64,000 bases of DNA from an uncultured Tenacibaculum sp. GTDB taxonomy: Bacteria; Bacteroidota; Bacteroidia; Flavobacteriales; Flavobacteriaceae. The DNA is taken from the NCBI RefSeq assembly GCF_947495995.1, contig NZ_CANMAX010000001.1, forward strand, positions 248,001 to 312,000, read 5' to 3'. The notes beneath the pieces are model-generated. The model saw nothing but the letters and a program-made list of their open reading frames with translations, ran no database searches and was not told the origin of the DNA. Position numbers and translations under genes: made by a program. Shown piece by piece: positions 49,850-59,202 of this stretch; the first letter of the stretch is position 1, and each line of letters opens with the position of its first letter.

Positions 49850-51003
49850 TACAATTTGCAGATCGTTTAAATACCGTACAAGAATACTACTTCTCAAGAA
49901 AACTTAGAGAAGTTAGAGAATTAATCGCTGAAGGAAAACCAATTATTAATATTGGAATTGGAAGTCCAGATTTACAACCACCTTCAGAAGTTATTAAAGC
50001 TATTACCAATGGAATTAACGAAAACGGTGCTCATAAATACCAGAGTTACCAAGGAATCCCTGAATTAAGAGAAGCTATTTCATTATTTTACAAAACACAC
50101 TACAACACAACTGTAAACCCTTCAAATGAAGTGCTTCCCTTAATGGGGAGTAAAGAAGGAATTATGCACATCTCTTTGGCTTTATTAAACGAAGGTGATC
50201 AAGTTTTAATTCCGAATCCAGGATATCCTACGTATACTTCTGTTACAAATCTTATTGGTGCAGAAGCTGTATACTATAATCTTTCTGAAGACAATGGATA
50301 CCAACCTAATTTTGATGAATTAGAAAGTTTAGAGCTGTCAAAAGTAAAATTAATGTGGATTAACTATCCGCATATGCCAACTGGTGAAAATGCAAAAAAA
50401 GACACTTACGAAAAACTAATTCAGTTTGCTAAAAAACACAGTATTCTTATTGTAAATGATAATCCGTACAGTTTCATTTTAAATGAAAAACCAACTAGTA
50501 TTCTAGAATTAGAAGGAGCTAAAGATGTGGCTTTAGAACTAAATTCTTTAAGTAAAACATTTAATATGGCGGGTTGGCGTGTAGGAATGTTGTTAGGAAA
50601 TGCTAATTTTCTCAACCAAGTACTTAAAGTAAAAACACAAATGGACTCAGGAATGTTTTATGGAGTACAAAAAGGAGCTATAGAAGCTTTAAAAACTTCT
50701 AAAAGCTGGATTCAGCAACAAAACGAATTGTATAAAGAACGAAAAGCACTTGTTTTTCAGTTAGCAGAAAAAATAGGCTGCACTTTTAATAAAAACACAA
50801 GCGGACTTTTTGTTTGGGCAAAACTTCCTTCAGGAAAAACATCAGAAGAATTTATTGATGAATTGTTATATAAGTATCACATTTTCGCTGCGCCAGGAAC
50901 TATTTTTGGTTCGCAAGGAGAAGGATACATTCGTTTCTCTTTATGCGTAAATAAAGATCAAATCAAAGAAGCTATTAACCGATTGGAAAATCATAACAAT
51001 TAA
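49846..51003 (+). CDS. Class I/II aminotransferase (aromatic)
   Basis: The 385-residue fold-type I PLP enzyme has the PLP-Lys motif SLSKTFNMAGWRVG near residues 232-245, INIGIGSPDLQPP at the N-terminus and the C-terminal Arg in GYIRFSL. Placement between pheA and tyrA indicates amination of phenylpyruvate and 4-hydroxyphenylpyruvate, or of prephenate. It starts within the pheA stop (ATGA). Confidence 0.9.
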   Translation: MIQFADRLNTVQEYYFSRKLREVRELIAEGKPIINIGIGSPDLQPPSEVIKAITNGINENGAHKYQSYQGIPELREAISLFYKTHYNTTVNPSNEVLPLMGSKEGIMHISLALLNEGDQVLIPNPGYPTYTSVTNLIGAEAVYYNLSEDNGYQPNFDELESLELSKVKLMWINYPHMPTGENAKKDTYEKLIQFAKKHSILIVNDNPYSFILNEKPTSILELEGAKDVALELNSLSKTFNMAGWRVGMLLGNANFLNQVLKVKTQMDSGMFYGVQKGAIEALKTSKSWIQQQNELYKERKALVFQLAEKIGCTFNKNTSGLFVWAKLPSGKTSEEFIDELLYKYHIFAAPGTIFGSQGEGYIRFSLCVNKDQIKEAINRLENHNN

Positions 51004-51010
51004 GAGAATT

Positions 51011-51874
51011 ATGAATGTTTTTGTAATAGGAATTGGATTAATTGGTGGTAGTTTAGCTAAAGATATTCGAGAGAAATATGCTGAAGCAGTACTATTTGGT
51101 GTAGACAATAATAAAGCTCATATCGATGAAGCTATTGAAAAAGGTATTGTTGATAAAGGCGCTTCTTTTGAAGATTTAAAGAATGCAGATATTGTTATTG
51201 TTTCTGTTCCTGTAGATGTTTCTTTGACTTTAATCCCTAAAGTTTTAGATATCGTTTCTGAAAACTGTTTGGTTTTTGATGTAGGATCTACCAAAGAACA
51301 AGTTTGCGAGGTAATTAAAGAACATCCTAAAAGAAGAAATTTCTTAGCAACCCATCCGATTGCTGGAACTGAATTTTCTGGTCCTTCTGCTGCTTTAAAC
51401 GATTTATATAGAGGCAAAACAAATATTATTTGTGAAGTTGAAAAAACAGCTTTTAAGCTTCAAGAAAAAGCCTTAGAAATCTTTTCAAACCTTGGAATGA
51501 GAATCCGATATATGGATCCTGTTTCTCATGATAAACATATTGCTTACGTATCACATTTGTCTCACATAAGTTCGTTTATGTTGGGTAAAACGGTAATCGA
51601 AAAAGAAAAAAACGAACGAGATATTTTTGATATGGCTGGAAGTGGATTTGCTTCTACAGTTCGTTTAGCAAAAAGTTCGCCTGCAATGTGGACTCCAATT
51701 TTCGAACAAAACAAAGACAATGTCATAGAAACCTTAACAGAATACATTCAAAATTTAGAACATTTTAAAACATTATTAGAAGAAAATAATTTCTCAGCTA
51801 TTTACACTGAGATGCAAAACACAAATTATATAAAACAAATTTTAAACGGAATACAAGAAGTAAAACTTCATTAA
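51011..51874 (+). CDS. tyrA: Prephenate dehydrogenase
   Basis: The product is 287 residues. The N-terminal NAD(P) fold (VFVIGIGLIGGSLAKDI) is followed by the TyrA motifs STKEQV, ATHPIAGTEFSGP with the catalytic His, and the all-helical C-terminal half (HIAYVSHLSHISSF). It converts prephenate to 4-hydroxyphenylpyruvate for tyrosine. It lies 7 bases after the aminotransferase gene. No ACT domain is fused. Confidence 0.94.
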   Translation: MNVFVIGIGLIGGSLAKDIREKYAEAVLFGVDNNKAHIDEAIEKGIVDKGASFEDLKNADIVIVSVPVDVSLTLIPKVLDIVSENCLVFDVGSTKEQVCEVIKEHPKRRNFLATHPIAGTEFSGPSAALNDLYRGKTNIICEVEKTAFKLQEKALEIFSNLGMRIRYMDPVSHDKHIAYVSHLSHISSFMLGKTVIEKEKNERDIFDMAGSGFASTVRLAKSSPAMWTPIFEQNKDNVIETLTEYIQNLEHFKTLLEENNFSAIYTEMQNTNYIKQILNGIQEVKLH

Positions 51875-51886
51875 ACGAAACTAAAA

Positions 51887-52969
51887 ATGGAAAACAAACA
51901 AGAATTAAGAACATGGTTAGATGATTTCAAATTAAATCATCCCTTAGTAATAGCAGGACCTTGTAGTGCTGAAACTGAAGATCAAGTATTAAAGATCGCT
52001 CACGAATTAAAAGATAGTGATGCTACAGTTTTAAGAGCTGGGATTTGGAAACCAAGAACTAGACCTGGAAATTTTGAAGGTGTTGGTGCTTTAGGTTTAA
52101 AATGGTTAGAAACTGCTAAAAAGGAAACTGGAATGTTAACAACTACTGAGGTTGCGAACAAAAACCATGTTGAGTTAGCTTTAAAACATGATATTGATAT
52201 TCTTTGGATTGGAGCAAGAACTACTGTGAGTCCTTTTATCGTTCAAGAAATTGCAGATGCTTTAGAAGGAACTGATAAAATTGTTTTAATTAAAAACCCA
52301 GTAAATCCAGATTTACCATTATGGTTAGGAGCTTTTGAACGTTTCTACACTGCTGGAATTACTAAATTAGGAGCTATCCATAGAGGTTTCTCTACTTATG
52401 AGAAAACGAGATACAGAAATAATCCAAACTGGCAAATTCCTATCGAATTACAAAATCGTTACCCAGATTTACCATTAATTTGCGATCCTTCTCATATTGC
52501 AGGTAGAAGAGATATCATTTTTGATATTTGTCAGACTGCTTTAGACTTAAACTTTGATGGATTAATGGTAGAAACACACTACGATCCAGATAATGCTTGG
52601 AGTGATGCTAAACAGCAAATCACACCAACGACACTTATCCAAATGATGGAAGATTTAAAAATCAGAAAAGAAACGGATACTGAAGTTGACTTTAAAAATG
52701 CTTTAAATACTTTAAGAACTCAAATCGATGTGGTAGATCACCAATTAATCGAAATGATGGGGAAGAGAATGAAGATTTCTGATAAAATCGGTTCATTAAA
52801 GAAAGAAAAGAACGTTGCGATTTTACAAACTAAACGTTGGAATGAAATCTTAGGTAAAATGATTTTAGAAGGTGAGGAAAATAACTTAAGTGAAGAATTT
52901 GTTTTAAAAATATTCAAGGCTATTCACCAAGAAAGTATTAATCATCAGAAAAAGATTATTAACGGATAA
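51887..52969 (+). CDS. Bifunctional DAHP synthase / chorismate mutase
   Basis: The 360-residue protein fuses a type I-beta DAHP synthase domain (residues about 1-262; GPCSAETEDQV, RAGIWKPRTRPGNFEG, CDPSHIAGRR) to an AroQ-type chorismate mutase domain (about 265-355; LRTQIDVVDHQLIEMMGKRM). It thus supplies the first step of the shikimate pathway and the branch step to prephenate used by pheA and tyrA. It is last in the operon and is followed directly by a terminator. Confidence 0.94.
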   Translation: MENKQELRTWLDDFKLNHPLVIAGPCSAETEDQVLKIAHELKDSDATVLRAGIWKPRTRPGNFEGVGALGLKWLETAKKETGMLTTTEVANKNHVELALKHDIDILWIGARTTVSPFIVQEIADALEGTDKIVLIKNPVNPDLPLWLGAFERFYTAGITKLGAIHRGFSTYEKTRYRNNPNWQIPIELQNRYPDLPLICDPSHIAGRRDIIFDICQTALDLNFDGLMVETHYDPDNAWSDAKQQITPTTLIQMMEDLKIRKETDTEVDFKNALNTLRTQIDVVDHQLIEMMGKRMKISDKIGSLKKEKNVAILQTKRWNEILGKMILEGEENNLSEEFVLKIFKAIHQESINHQKKIING

Positions 52970-52970
52970 A

Positions 52971-52997
52971 AAAAAGCGCAGATTTGCGCTTTTTTTA
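52971..52997 (+). terminator. Terminator of the aromatic operon
   Basis: AAAAAGCGCA and TGCGCTTTTT pair around GATT, with more T following, one base after the DAHP synthase stop. Confidence 0.9.
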
Positions 52998-53026
52998 TTT
53001 TCTTTAGTATTCTAAACTAACCTACT

Positions 53027-53779
53027 ATGAGAACCATCAACACTATAGATGATGTAATAAATACGCTAGAAGATATCATTAAAACATCTGAACAAAAACC
53101 TTCTACTCTAGGATATTTTGCTGCTTTATACTTAAAAGTAACTCGAAAAGTTAAAGAAGGTATCGCTGAAGGTTTTTTCGAAAATGGACCTAGAATGGAA
53201 AGACTAGATGTGATTTTTGCAACTCGATATATTGATGCTTATTTTAAATTTCAGGAAAATAAAACAATAACAGAATCATGGCAAAAAGCATTTGATCTTT
53301 CAGATAAATTTTGGCCAATTGTTTTACAACATTTATTAATTGGTATGAACGCTCATATTAATTTAGATTTAGGAATTGCTGCTTATGAGGTAACGAAAAA
53401 TAGCGATATTCAAGATTTAAAAACCGATTTCAATAAAATAAACACCATACTTTCCTCTTTAGTAACAGATGTTGAAAACGATTTATCAACTATTTATCCT
53501 TTTCTCAAAAAAATCCTTAAACTAACAAGTAAATTTGACAACTTCTTAGTTGATTTTAGTATGGAAATAGCCAGAGATGGTGCTTGGGATTTTGCTGTAA
53601 AACTTGCAAATTCTTCAGAAGATAATATCCAAAACTTAATCAATAAGAGAGATAAGAGTGTTTCTGAAATTGCTTCGTTAATTACAAATCCTGGAATTAT
53701 TGCAAATATTATCTTTGGTGTTATAAGACTTAGTGAAAGAGGAAGCATTAGTCAAAAAATTAACGATTTAACAAAATAA
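53027..53779 (+). CDS. DUF5995-like helical protein
   Basis: The 250-residue, mostly helical protein has no signal peptide. Features are RYIDAYFKFQENKTITESWQKAF and the His-containing HLLIGMNAHINLDLGIAA, which match the uncharacterised DUF5995 family as I remember it. The conserved His/Asn in that helix could bind a metal, but this is not shown. It lies 30 bases downstream of the aromatic operon terminator. Confidence 0.66.
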   Translation: MRTINTIDDVINTLEDIIKTSEQKPSTLGYFAALYLKVTRKVKEGIAEGFFENGPRMERLDVIFATRYIDAYFKFQENKTITESWQKAFDLSDKFWPIVLQHLLIGMNAHINLDLGIAAYEVTKNSDIQDLKTDFNKINTILSSLVTDVENDLSTIYPFLKKILKLTSKFDNFLVDFSMEIARDGAWDFAVKLANSSEDNIQNLINKRDKSVSEIASLITNPGIIANIIFGVIRLSERGSISQKINDLTK

Positions 53780-53821
53780 AGTCATTATTAAGATTCTCTA
53801 ATTTATTCTCATCTTTGCAAT

Positions 53822-54772
53822 ATGATAGGAACTGTTTATAAATCTACAGGAAGTTGGTACTGGGTGAAACATGAAGAAACTTTTTATAAATGTAGGATAA
53901 AAGGAAAATTTAGAATAAAAGGTATCAAAAGTACAAACCCAATTGCTGTTGGAGATAAAGTTGAATTTACTGTAGAAACAAAGAACAACGAAGAAACAGG
54001 AATTATTACTACTATTTTAGATCGACAAAATTATATCGTTCGTAAATCTGTAAATCTATCTAAACAAACTCATATTATAGCATCGAATATCGATCAGGTA
54101 TTTTTGATCGTTACCATAGATAATCCGCCTACTTTTACAACATTTATTGATCGTTTTTTAGTTACTGCGGAAGCTTATTCTATTGATACTATTTTAATTT
54201 TTAATAAGATTGACACCTACAGCATTGAACAAAAGGCTGAGATTCTGTATTTAAAAGACATTTACGAACCTATTGGATATAAATGCATAGAAACTTCTGC
54301 TAAAACGGGGAAGAATGTAGATCAAATTAAAGAAATGATGACTGGTAAAGTAAGCATGTTCTCAGGTCATTCTGGTGTTGGAAAAACTACTTTAGTAAAC
54401 TGCATAGAACCAACATTAAACTTAAGAACAAAAGAAATTTCTGATCAACACAAACAAGGGCAACATACAACAACTTTTGCAGAAATGTTCGATTTAAGCT
54501 TTGATGCTTCTATTATTGATACTCCTGGAATTAAAGGTTTTGGAGTTGTAGATATGGAAAAAGATGAATTAGGAGATTATTTTCCAGAGTTTTTTGCACT
54601 TAAACAAGATTGTAAATTCAATAATTGTATACATTTAAATGAACCTAATTGTGCTGTAAAAGATGCTCTAGAAACAGGAGAAATTTCTTGGTCGAGATAT
54701 AAAAGTTACTTACAAATCTTAGAAGGTGAAGAAGAAAATTATAGAACCGATATTTTATCTGGAAGACAATAA
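53822..54772 (+). CDS. rsgA: RsgA, ribosome small subunit biogenesis GTPase
   Basis: This 316-residue circularly permuted GTPase has an N-terminal OB fold followed by the G-motifs in permuted order: NKID (G4), SAKT (G5), P-loop SGHSGVGKTTL (G1), TTTF (G2) and DTPGIKGFG (G3). The C-terminal zinc site CKFNNCIHLNEPNC is also present. It acts in 30S maturation and is stimulated by the ribosome. It is followed 9 bases later by dtd. Confidence 0.95.
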   Translation: MIGTVYKSTGSWYWVKHEETFYKCRIKGKFRIKGIKSTNPIAVGDKVEFTVETKNNEETGIITTILDRQNYIVRKSVNLSKQTHIIASNIDQVFLIVTIDNPPTFTTFIDRFLVTAEAYSIDTILIFNKIDTYSIEQKAEILYLKDIYEPIGYKCIETSAKTGKNVDQIKEMMTGKVSMFSGHSGVGKTTLVNCIEPTLNLRTKEISDQHKQGQHTTTFAEMFDLSFDASIIDTPGIKGFGVVDMEKDELGDYFPEFFALKQDCKFNNCIHLNEPNCAVKDALETGEISWSRYKSYLQILEGEEENYRTDILSGRQ

Positions 54773-54781
54773 AACTAATTC

Positions 54782-55234
54782 ATGAGAGCTGTAATTCAAA
54801 GAGTATCTAGAGCAAGTGTTACTGTTGATCAAAAAATCGTAGCTAATATTGCTGATGGACTATTAATTCTTCTTGGAATTGAAGATGAAGATAATGATGA
54901 TGACATTACTTGGTTATCCAAGAAAATAGTGAATCTAAGAATATTTAACGACGAAAATAATGTAATGAACTCTTCGTTATTACAAACAAATGGAGAAGCC
55001 ATAATTGTAAGTCAGTTTACATTACATGCATCAACAAAAAAAGGAAATCGACCTAGTTATATAAAAGCTTCTAAGCCAGATTTTGCAATTCCTATGTACG
55101 AAAAGTTTATTAAAGAATTTGAAAATCAATTAGGAAAAAAAGTTCAAACAGGAATATTTGGTGCAGATATGAAAGTTGATTTACTAAATGATGGTCCTGT
55201 AACTATAATTATAGATACAAAAGATAAAAAATAA
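54782..55234 (+). CDS. dtd: D-aminoacyl-tRNA deacylase
   Basis: The 150-residue enzyme has the start MRAVIQRVSRASVTVD, the catalytic-site SQFTLHAST and NRPSY loop, and FGADMKVDLLNDGPVTI with the cross-subunit GP motif. It removes D-amino acids from mischarged tRNA. It is co-directional with, and probably co-transcribed with, rsgA. Confidence 0.96.
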   Translation: MRAVIQRVSRASVTVDQKIVANIADGLLILLGIEDEDNDDDITWLSKKIVNLRIFNDENNVMNSSLLQTNGEAIIVSQFTLHASTKKGNRPSYIKASKPDFAIPMYEKFIKEFENQLGKKVQTGIFGADMKVDLLNDGPVTIIIDTKDKK

Positions 55235-55257
55235 TTCCGCAGGCAATAAATATTAAA

Positions 55258-55265
55258 TATATTTG
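55258..55265 (+). promoter_or_regulatory. -7 box of the yceI-like gene
   Basis: TATATTTG matches TAnnTTTG, 43 bases before the ATG at 55309. Confidence 0.5.
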
Positions 55266-55308
55266 CCATGGAATATAAATTTCATTATTCATATAAAACA
55301 ATCTAAAA

Positions 55309-55950
55309 ATGAAAAAATTAGTCTTATCATTAGCAGTAGTAGCTATCGCTTTAACTTCTTGTAAAGGTGAAAAGAAAGTAGAAGCTAAAGAAGAAGTAAA
55401 AATAGAAAAGAAGGTAACTAACCCTATCAACTCATACAACGTAAATGTTGCTGAATCTACAGTAACTTGGAAAGGAGCTCACCCAGTTGGTGAAGGACAC
55501 AATGGTACTATTACTATTGAAAAAGGTTTATTTGATGTTGAAGGTGGAGTTGTAAAGGCTGGAGAATTCACTTTAGACATGAACTCTATTTCTTGTTCTG
55601 ATTTAGAAGGAAAGAAAAAAGCTGGTTTAGAAGGTCACTTAAAGAATGAGGATTTCTTTAACGTTGGAAAATTCCCAAGTTCTAAATTTGAAGTAGCTAG
55701 TTCAGAAGTTAAAGATGGTAAATTACACATCACTGGTAACTTAACAATTAAAGATGTTACTAAGAGTATTACAATTCCTGCTACTTTAACTGAAAACGGG
55801 AACGACGTTACTTTAAAAAGTGAAACTTTCGGTGTAGATAGAACTGACTTTGGAGTTAAATATGGTTCTGGTAAATTCTTTGATAATTTAAAAGATAAAG
55901 CTATCAATGATATCATTGAATTTTCTTTTGAAATTAAAGCAAGAAAATAA
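55309..55950 (+). CDS. YceI family lipoprotein
   Basis: The product is 213 residues with a lipoprotein signal (VVAIALTSC, Cys 18) and a Lys/Glu-rich linker. The YceI lipocalin-like barrel follows (STVTWKGAHPVGEGHNGTI, GLEGHLKNEDFFNVGKFPSS, FGVDRTDFGVKYGSG). The family binds isoprenoid-type lipids in a long hydrophobic channel. It is periplasmic and lipid-anchored, and it is monocistronic between a -7 box and a bidirectional terminator. Confidence 0.93.
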   Translation: MKKLVLSLAVVAIALTSCKGEKKVEAKEEVKIEKKVTNPINSYNVNVAESTVTWKGAHPVGEGHNGTITIEKGLFDVEGGVVKAGEFTLDMNSISCSDLEGKKKAGLEGHLKNEDFFNVGKFPSSKFEVASSEVKDGKLHITGNLTIKDVTKSITIPATLTENGNDVTLKSETFGVDRTDFGVKYGSGKFFDNLKDKAINDIIEFSFEIKARK

Positions 55951-55972
55951 GACAATCTTATTTATATAAAAT

Positions 55973-56002
55973 AAAAAGCGAGCTTATAAGCTCGCTTTTT
56001 TT
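55973..56002. terminator. Bidirectional terminator between yceI-like gene and lipB
   Basis: AAAAAGCGAGCTTA and TAAGCTCGCTTTTT form a perfect palindrome (55973-56000) with further T. The lipB stop codon lies in its centre. Confidence 0.9.
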
Positions 56003-56697
56003 ATGATTTCATCTACTTCAAATAACTCTTTAAAGTGGTAAACTATTTTTTCTTTTACCTCTTCTACATCTAGCTTCTTTCCTAATTCAGCTTCCATAGA
56101 AGCTACAGATTTATCATTAATTCCGCAAGGTACAATATGATCAAAATAACCTAGATTAGTATTCACATTAAGGGCAAAACCATGCATTGTAACCCACCTG
56201 CTTGTACGAATTCCCATAGCACAAATCTTTCTTGCAAATGGAGTACCGACATCTAACCAAACTCCAGTTTCTCCCTCACTTCGTTCACCTTTTAATCCAT
56301 ATTCACCAATAACTTTTATAATTACTTCTTCAAGTAGTCGCAAGTATTTATGAATATCTGTAAAGAAATTCTCAAGATCTAAAATAGGATAACCAACAAT
56401 TTGTCCAGGTCCATGATACGTTATATCTCCACCCCTATTGATTTTATAAAAAGAAATTTCTTTCTCTTTTAATTGTTGTTCATTTAAAAGTAAGTGCTGC
56501 ATATCTCCACTCTTCCCAAGTGTATACACATGTGGATGCTCAACAAATAAAAAATAATTTGTTGTTGGCTTATTTAATTGCTCTCTTCGATTTTTGATCT
56601 TTAAATCTACTATACTTTGCAGTGTTTCAGTTTGTAATTCCCAAGTATCTTTAAAATCTTTTTGAGATAAATCTATTAAACAGACGTTTTTATTCAT
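55984..56697 (-). CDS. lipB: LipB, octanoyltransferase
   Basis: The product is 237 residues from ATG at 56697. The frame is open to 56724, but MNKNVCLIDL is the better start. The active-site motifs are RGGDITYHGPGQIVGYP, KICAMGIR with the catalytic Lys neighbourhood, and VPCGINDKSVASM with the acyl-accepting Cys. It transfers octanoyl from ACP to lipoyl domains. The last codons run into the shared terminator, so the C-terminal KKASL is encoded by the hairpin arm. Confidence 0.95.
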   Translation of the reverse strand: MNKNVCLIDLSQKDFKDTWELQTETLQSIVDLKIKNRREQLNKPTTNYFLFVEHPHVYTLGKSGDMQHLLLNEQQLKEKEISFYKINRGGDITYHGPGQIVGYPILDLENFFTDIHKYLRLLEEVIIKVIGEYGLKGERSEGETGVWLDVGTPFARKICAMGIRTSRWVTMHGFALNVNTNLGYFDHIVPCGINDKSVASMEAELGKKLDVEEVKEKIVYHFKELFEVDEIIKKASL

Positions 56698-56830
56698 AAT
56701 AAAGATTAAACCTTTAGAGAACAAATTTCGTCTAAAAATTTAAATTAATAAAACAAATAGTAATCACTAATCTCAATATATATCTATATTCTTTTCAAGA
56801 ATATTTTCATCATCAGTGCGTTTTTATTTA

Positions 56831-56838
56831 TACATTTG
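56831..56838 (+). promoter_or_regulatory. -7 box of the secreted metallopeptidase gene
   Basis: TACATTTG matches TAnnTTTG, 61 bases before the ATG at 56900. Confidence 0.5.
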
Positions 56839-56899
56839 TTAGAATCTCTTTTATTCGTTTTACTAAACGAGTAGTTAAAATCATTAAAATTATTTATTT

Positions 56900-59152
56900 A
56901 TGAGAAAAACATTAATCCTGCTATTTATTAGTATTTATGTCGGTCATTCTCAATCTACTTGGAAAAAAATAACTCCTAAAAATATTTCAGCAAAAAGCAA
57001 ACAAATTAAACCTAATGAAGATCTTCCTAACAAATATGGTTTATTCTCATTAGATTTATCTGTCTTTAAGAATAAATTAAAGATTAAAGCTAGAGGAATT
57101 AATCAAAGTATTTTTCTTCCTGATAACAATGGAAATATTTCTGAATTTACAATCAAAGAGACATCAAATTTCAATGAAGAATTGTCTCCTGAGTTTGGAT
57201 TTATAAAATCATATTCAGTTACCAAAAAATCGGATAATAAAACCACTGGAAAATTAAGTGTTGGATCAGATGGAGTTCATTTAACATTATATTCTTTAGA
57301 TAAACCAACTGTTTATCTAGATCCTCATACTAAAGATAACGAAACTTATATTTTATATAGTAGAAATGACTTAGATCATAACAATCGTTCTTCTCACTCG
57401 TGTAATGTTTTAGGTAATAATAGAAATGGTAAAAATTATTTTGGAAAAATTAAACATCGCATACTTAACGATGGTGTTTTAAGAACATACAGATTAGCAC
57501 TTGCTTGTACAGGTGAATACGCGCAGTTTCACATCAACAATCAAGGTGTAAGATCTGGTACAGAAGCAGAACAAAGAGCTGCTGTTTTATCGGCTATGAA
57601 CACTACCATGACAAGAGTTAATGGTATTTATGAAAGAGATATTGCTGTCCACATGAATATAGTTTTAGTTGGAGGAACCAACCCTTTAATAAACTTAGAT
57701 CCTGTTAGCGATAATTTAGATAATAATGACTCTTTTGCTCTTATCAATCAAAATCAAACATTATGTGACAATGTAATAGGCTCTGCTAATTATGATGTTG
57801 GACATATTTTTGCTACTGGAAATGGAGGTATCGCGTATTTTAGATCGGTATGTGACAATGACGTAAAAGCTGGTGCAATGACTGGTTGGGATTCTCCTTT
57901 AGATGATCCTTTTGATATTGATTTTGTAGCTCATGAATTGGGTCATCAATTTGGAGGAAACCACACTTTTAATGGAGATACTGGTAGTTGCGTTGGAGGA
58001 AATAGAAATGACGAAACTGCCGTAGAACCTGGTAGTGGTTCAACAATTATGGCATATGCAGGTATTTGTTCTCCTAATAATGTTCAAAATAATAGTGATG
58101 ATTATTTCCACACGATAAGTGTTCAGCAAATGTTAAGTTTTGTTCAAAATAGCACACCTTGTAGTGTCAACTCTAATACTGGAAATAATGCTCCTACAGC
58201 TGATGCTGGTTTAGATTATTCTGTTCCGAGAAGAACACCGTTAATTTTAAGAGGTTCTGGATCTGATAATGATGCTTCTGCTAACTTAACTTACTGTTGG
58301 GAACAAGTTGATAACGAAATTGTAATTTCTCCTCCTGCTTCAACAAGTACTGGTGGGGCTTCTTTCAGATCTTTATCGCCAACAACTTCTCCAAACCGTT
58401 ATTTACCTGAGCTTGAAACCATAGTTTCTGGAGCGTTTTTTGATTTTTGGGAAGTGCTTCCTGAAGTAGCAAGAGAAATGAATTTTACGTTAACTGTAAG
58501 AGATAATCAGTCTGGTGGTGGATCTGTTGCTTTTGATAATATGAAGATTTCTGTAATTGATGTAAAACCTTTTGAAGTAACAACTCCAAGCACAGAAGTT
58601 AGTTGGGACGGAGCTACAACTCAAACTATTATCTGGGATAAATCTACTACAGATCAAGCTCCTATTAATTGTAGAAATGTTCGCATAAAATTATCTACCG
58701 ATGGTGGTGTTACGTTCCCTACAACTATAGTTAATAGTACACCAAATGACGGAATTGAGAATGTTATTATTCCTAATCTTCCAACCACACAAGCTAGAAT
58801 TATGATAGAAGCTGTTGATAATATTTTCTATAACGTAAACTCTACAAACTTTACTATTATTGATAATCCTGATGCTGGAACTGGAGATGTGGTTGATTTC
58901 GATAATTTCAATTTATTCCCAAATCCTACTTCAGATAAAAGCTTTAATTTAATTTTCGATATTGAAGCTCAGAGTAATGTCAAAATTCAATTATTTGATT
59001 TAAGAGGTAGATTGGTTGAAAACAAAGAATTTAATAGCCCTACTAATAAATTTGCGGAACAATTAGAATATAGAAGTGTAAATCCTGGTTTATATCTTTT
59101 ACAAGTTCTAAAAGATGGTAAAAAAGAGGTTCGAAAAGTTATTATAAAATAA
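56900..59152 (+). CDS. Reprolysin-like zinc metallopeptidase with type IX secretion tail
   Basis: The product is 750 residues: signal peptide (LILLFISIYVGHSQ), propeptide to about residue 190, and a peptidase domain with the zinc motif HELGHQFGGNHTF near residues 345-357. A Met-turn region STIMAYAG follows, then beta-sandwich domains, one PKD/cadherin-like. A C-terminal Por_Secre_tail domain (FNLFPNPTSDKSFNLIF to RKVIIK) completes it. The tail directs export through the type IX system, so it is cell-surface or secreted. The catalytic His and Glu are intact. It has its own promoter and terminator. Confidence 0.93.
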   Translation: MRKTLILLFISIYVGHSQSTWKKITPKNISAKSKQIKPNEDLPNKYGLFSLDLSVFKNKLKIKARGINQSIFLPDNNGNISEFTIKETSNFNEELSPEFGFIKSYSVTKKSDNKTTGKLSVGSDGVHLTLYSLDKPTVYLDPHTKDNETYILYSRNDLDHNNRSSHSCNVLGNNRNGKNYFGKIKHRILNDGVLRTYRLALACTGEYAQFHINNQGVRSGTEAEQRAAVLSAMNTTMTRVNGIYERDIAVHMNIVLVGGTNPLINLDPVSDNLDNNDSFALINQNQTLCDNVIGSANYDVGHIFATGNGGIAYFRSVCDNDVKAGAMTGWDSPLDDPFDIDFVAHELGHQFGGNHTFNGDTGSCVGGNRNDETAVEPGSGSTIMAYAGICSPNNVQNNSDDYFHTISVQQMLSFVQNSTPCSVNSNTGNNAPTADAGLDYSVPRRTPLILRGSGSDNDASANLTYCWEQVDNEIVISPPASTSTGGASFRSLSPTTSPNRYLPELETIVSGAFFDFWEVLPEVAREMNFTLTVRDNQSGGGSVAFDNMKISVIDVKPFEVTTPSTEVSWDGATTQTIIWDKSTTDQAPINCRNVRIKLSTDGGVTFPTTIVNSTPNDGIENVIIPNLPTTQARIMIEAVDNIFYNVNSTNFTIIDNPDAGTGDVVDFDNFNLFPNPTSDKSFNLIFDIEAQSNVKIQLFDLRGRLVENKEFNSPTNKFAEQLEYRSVNPGLYLLQVLKDGKKEVRKVIIK

Positions 59153-59156
59153 AAAA

Positions 59157-59186
59157 AGCCGAGGCATTGTCCTCGGCTTTTTTTTG
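59157..59186. terminator. Terminator between the metallopeptidase and barrel protein genes
   Basis: AGCCGAGG (59157-59164) pairs with CCTCGGCT (59171-59178) around CATTGT, with A and T runs outside. It can serve both converging genes. Confidence 0.88.
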
Positions 59187-59202
59187 ATTAATTCTAAAAG
59201 TT

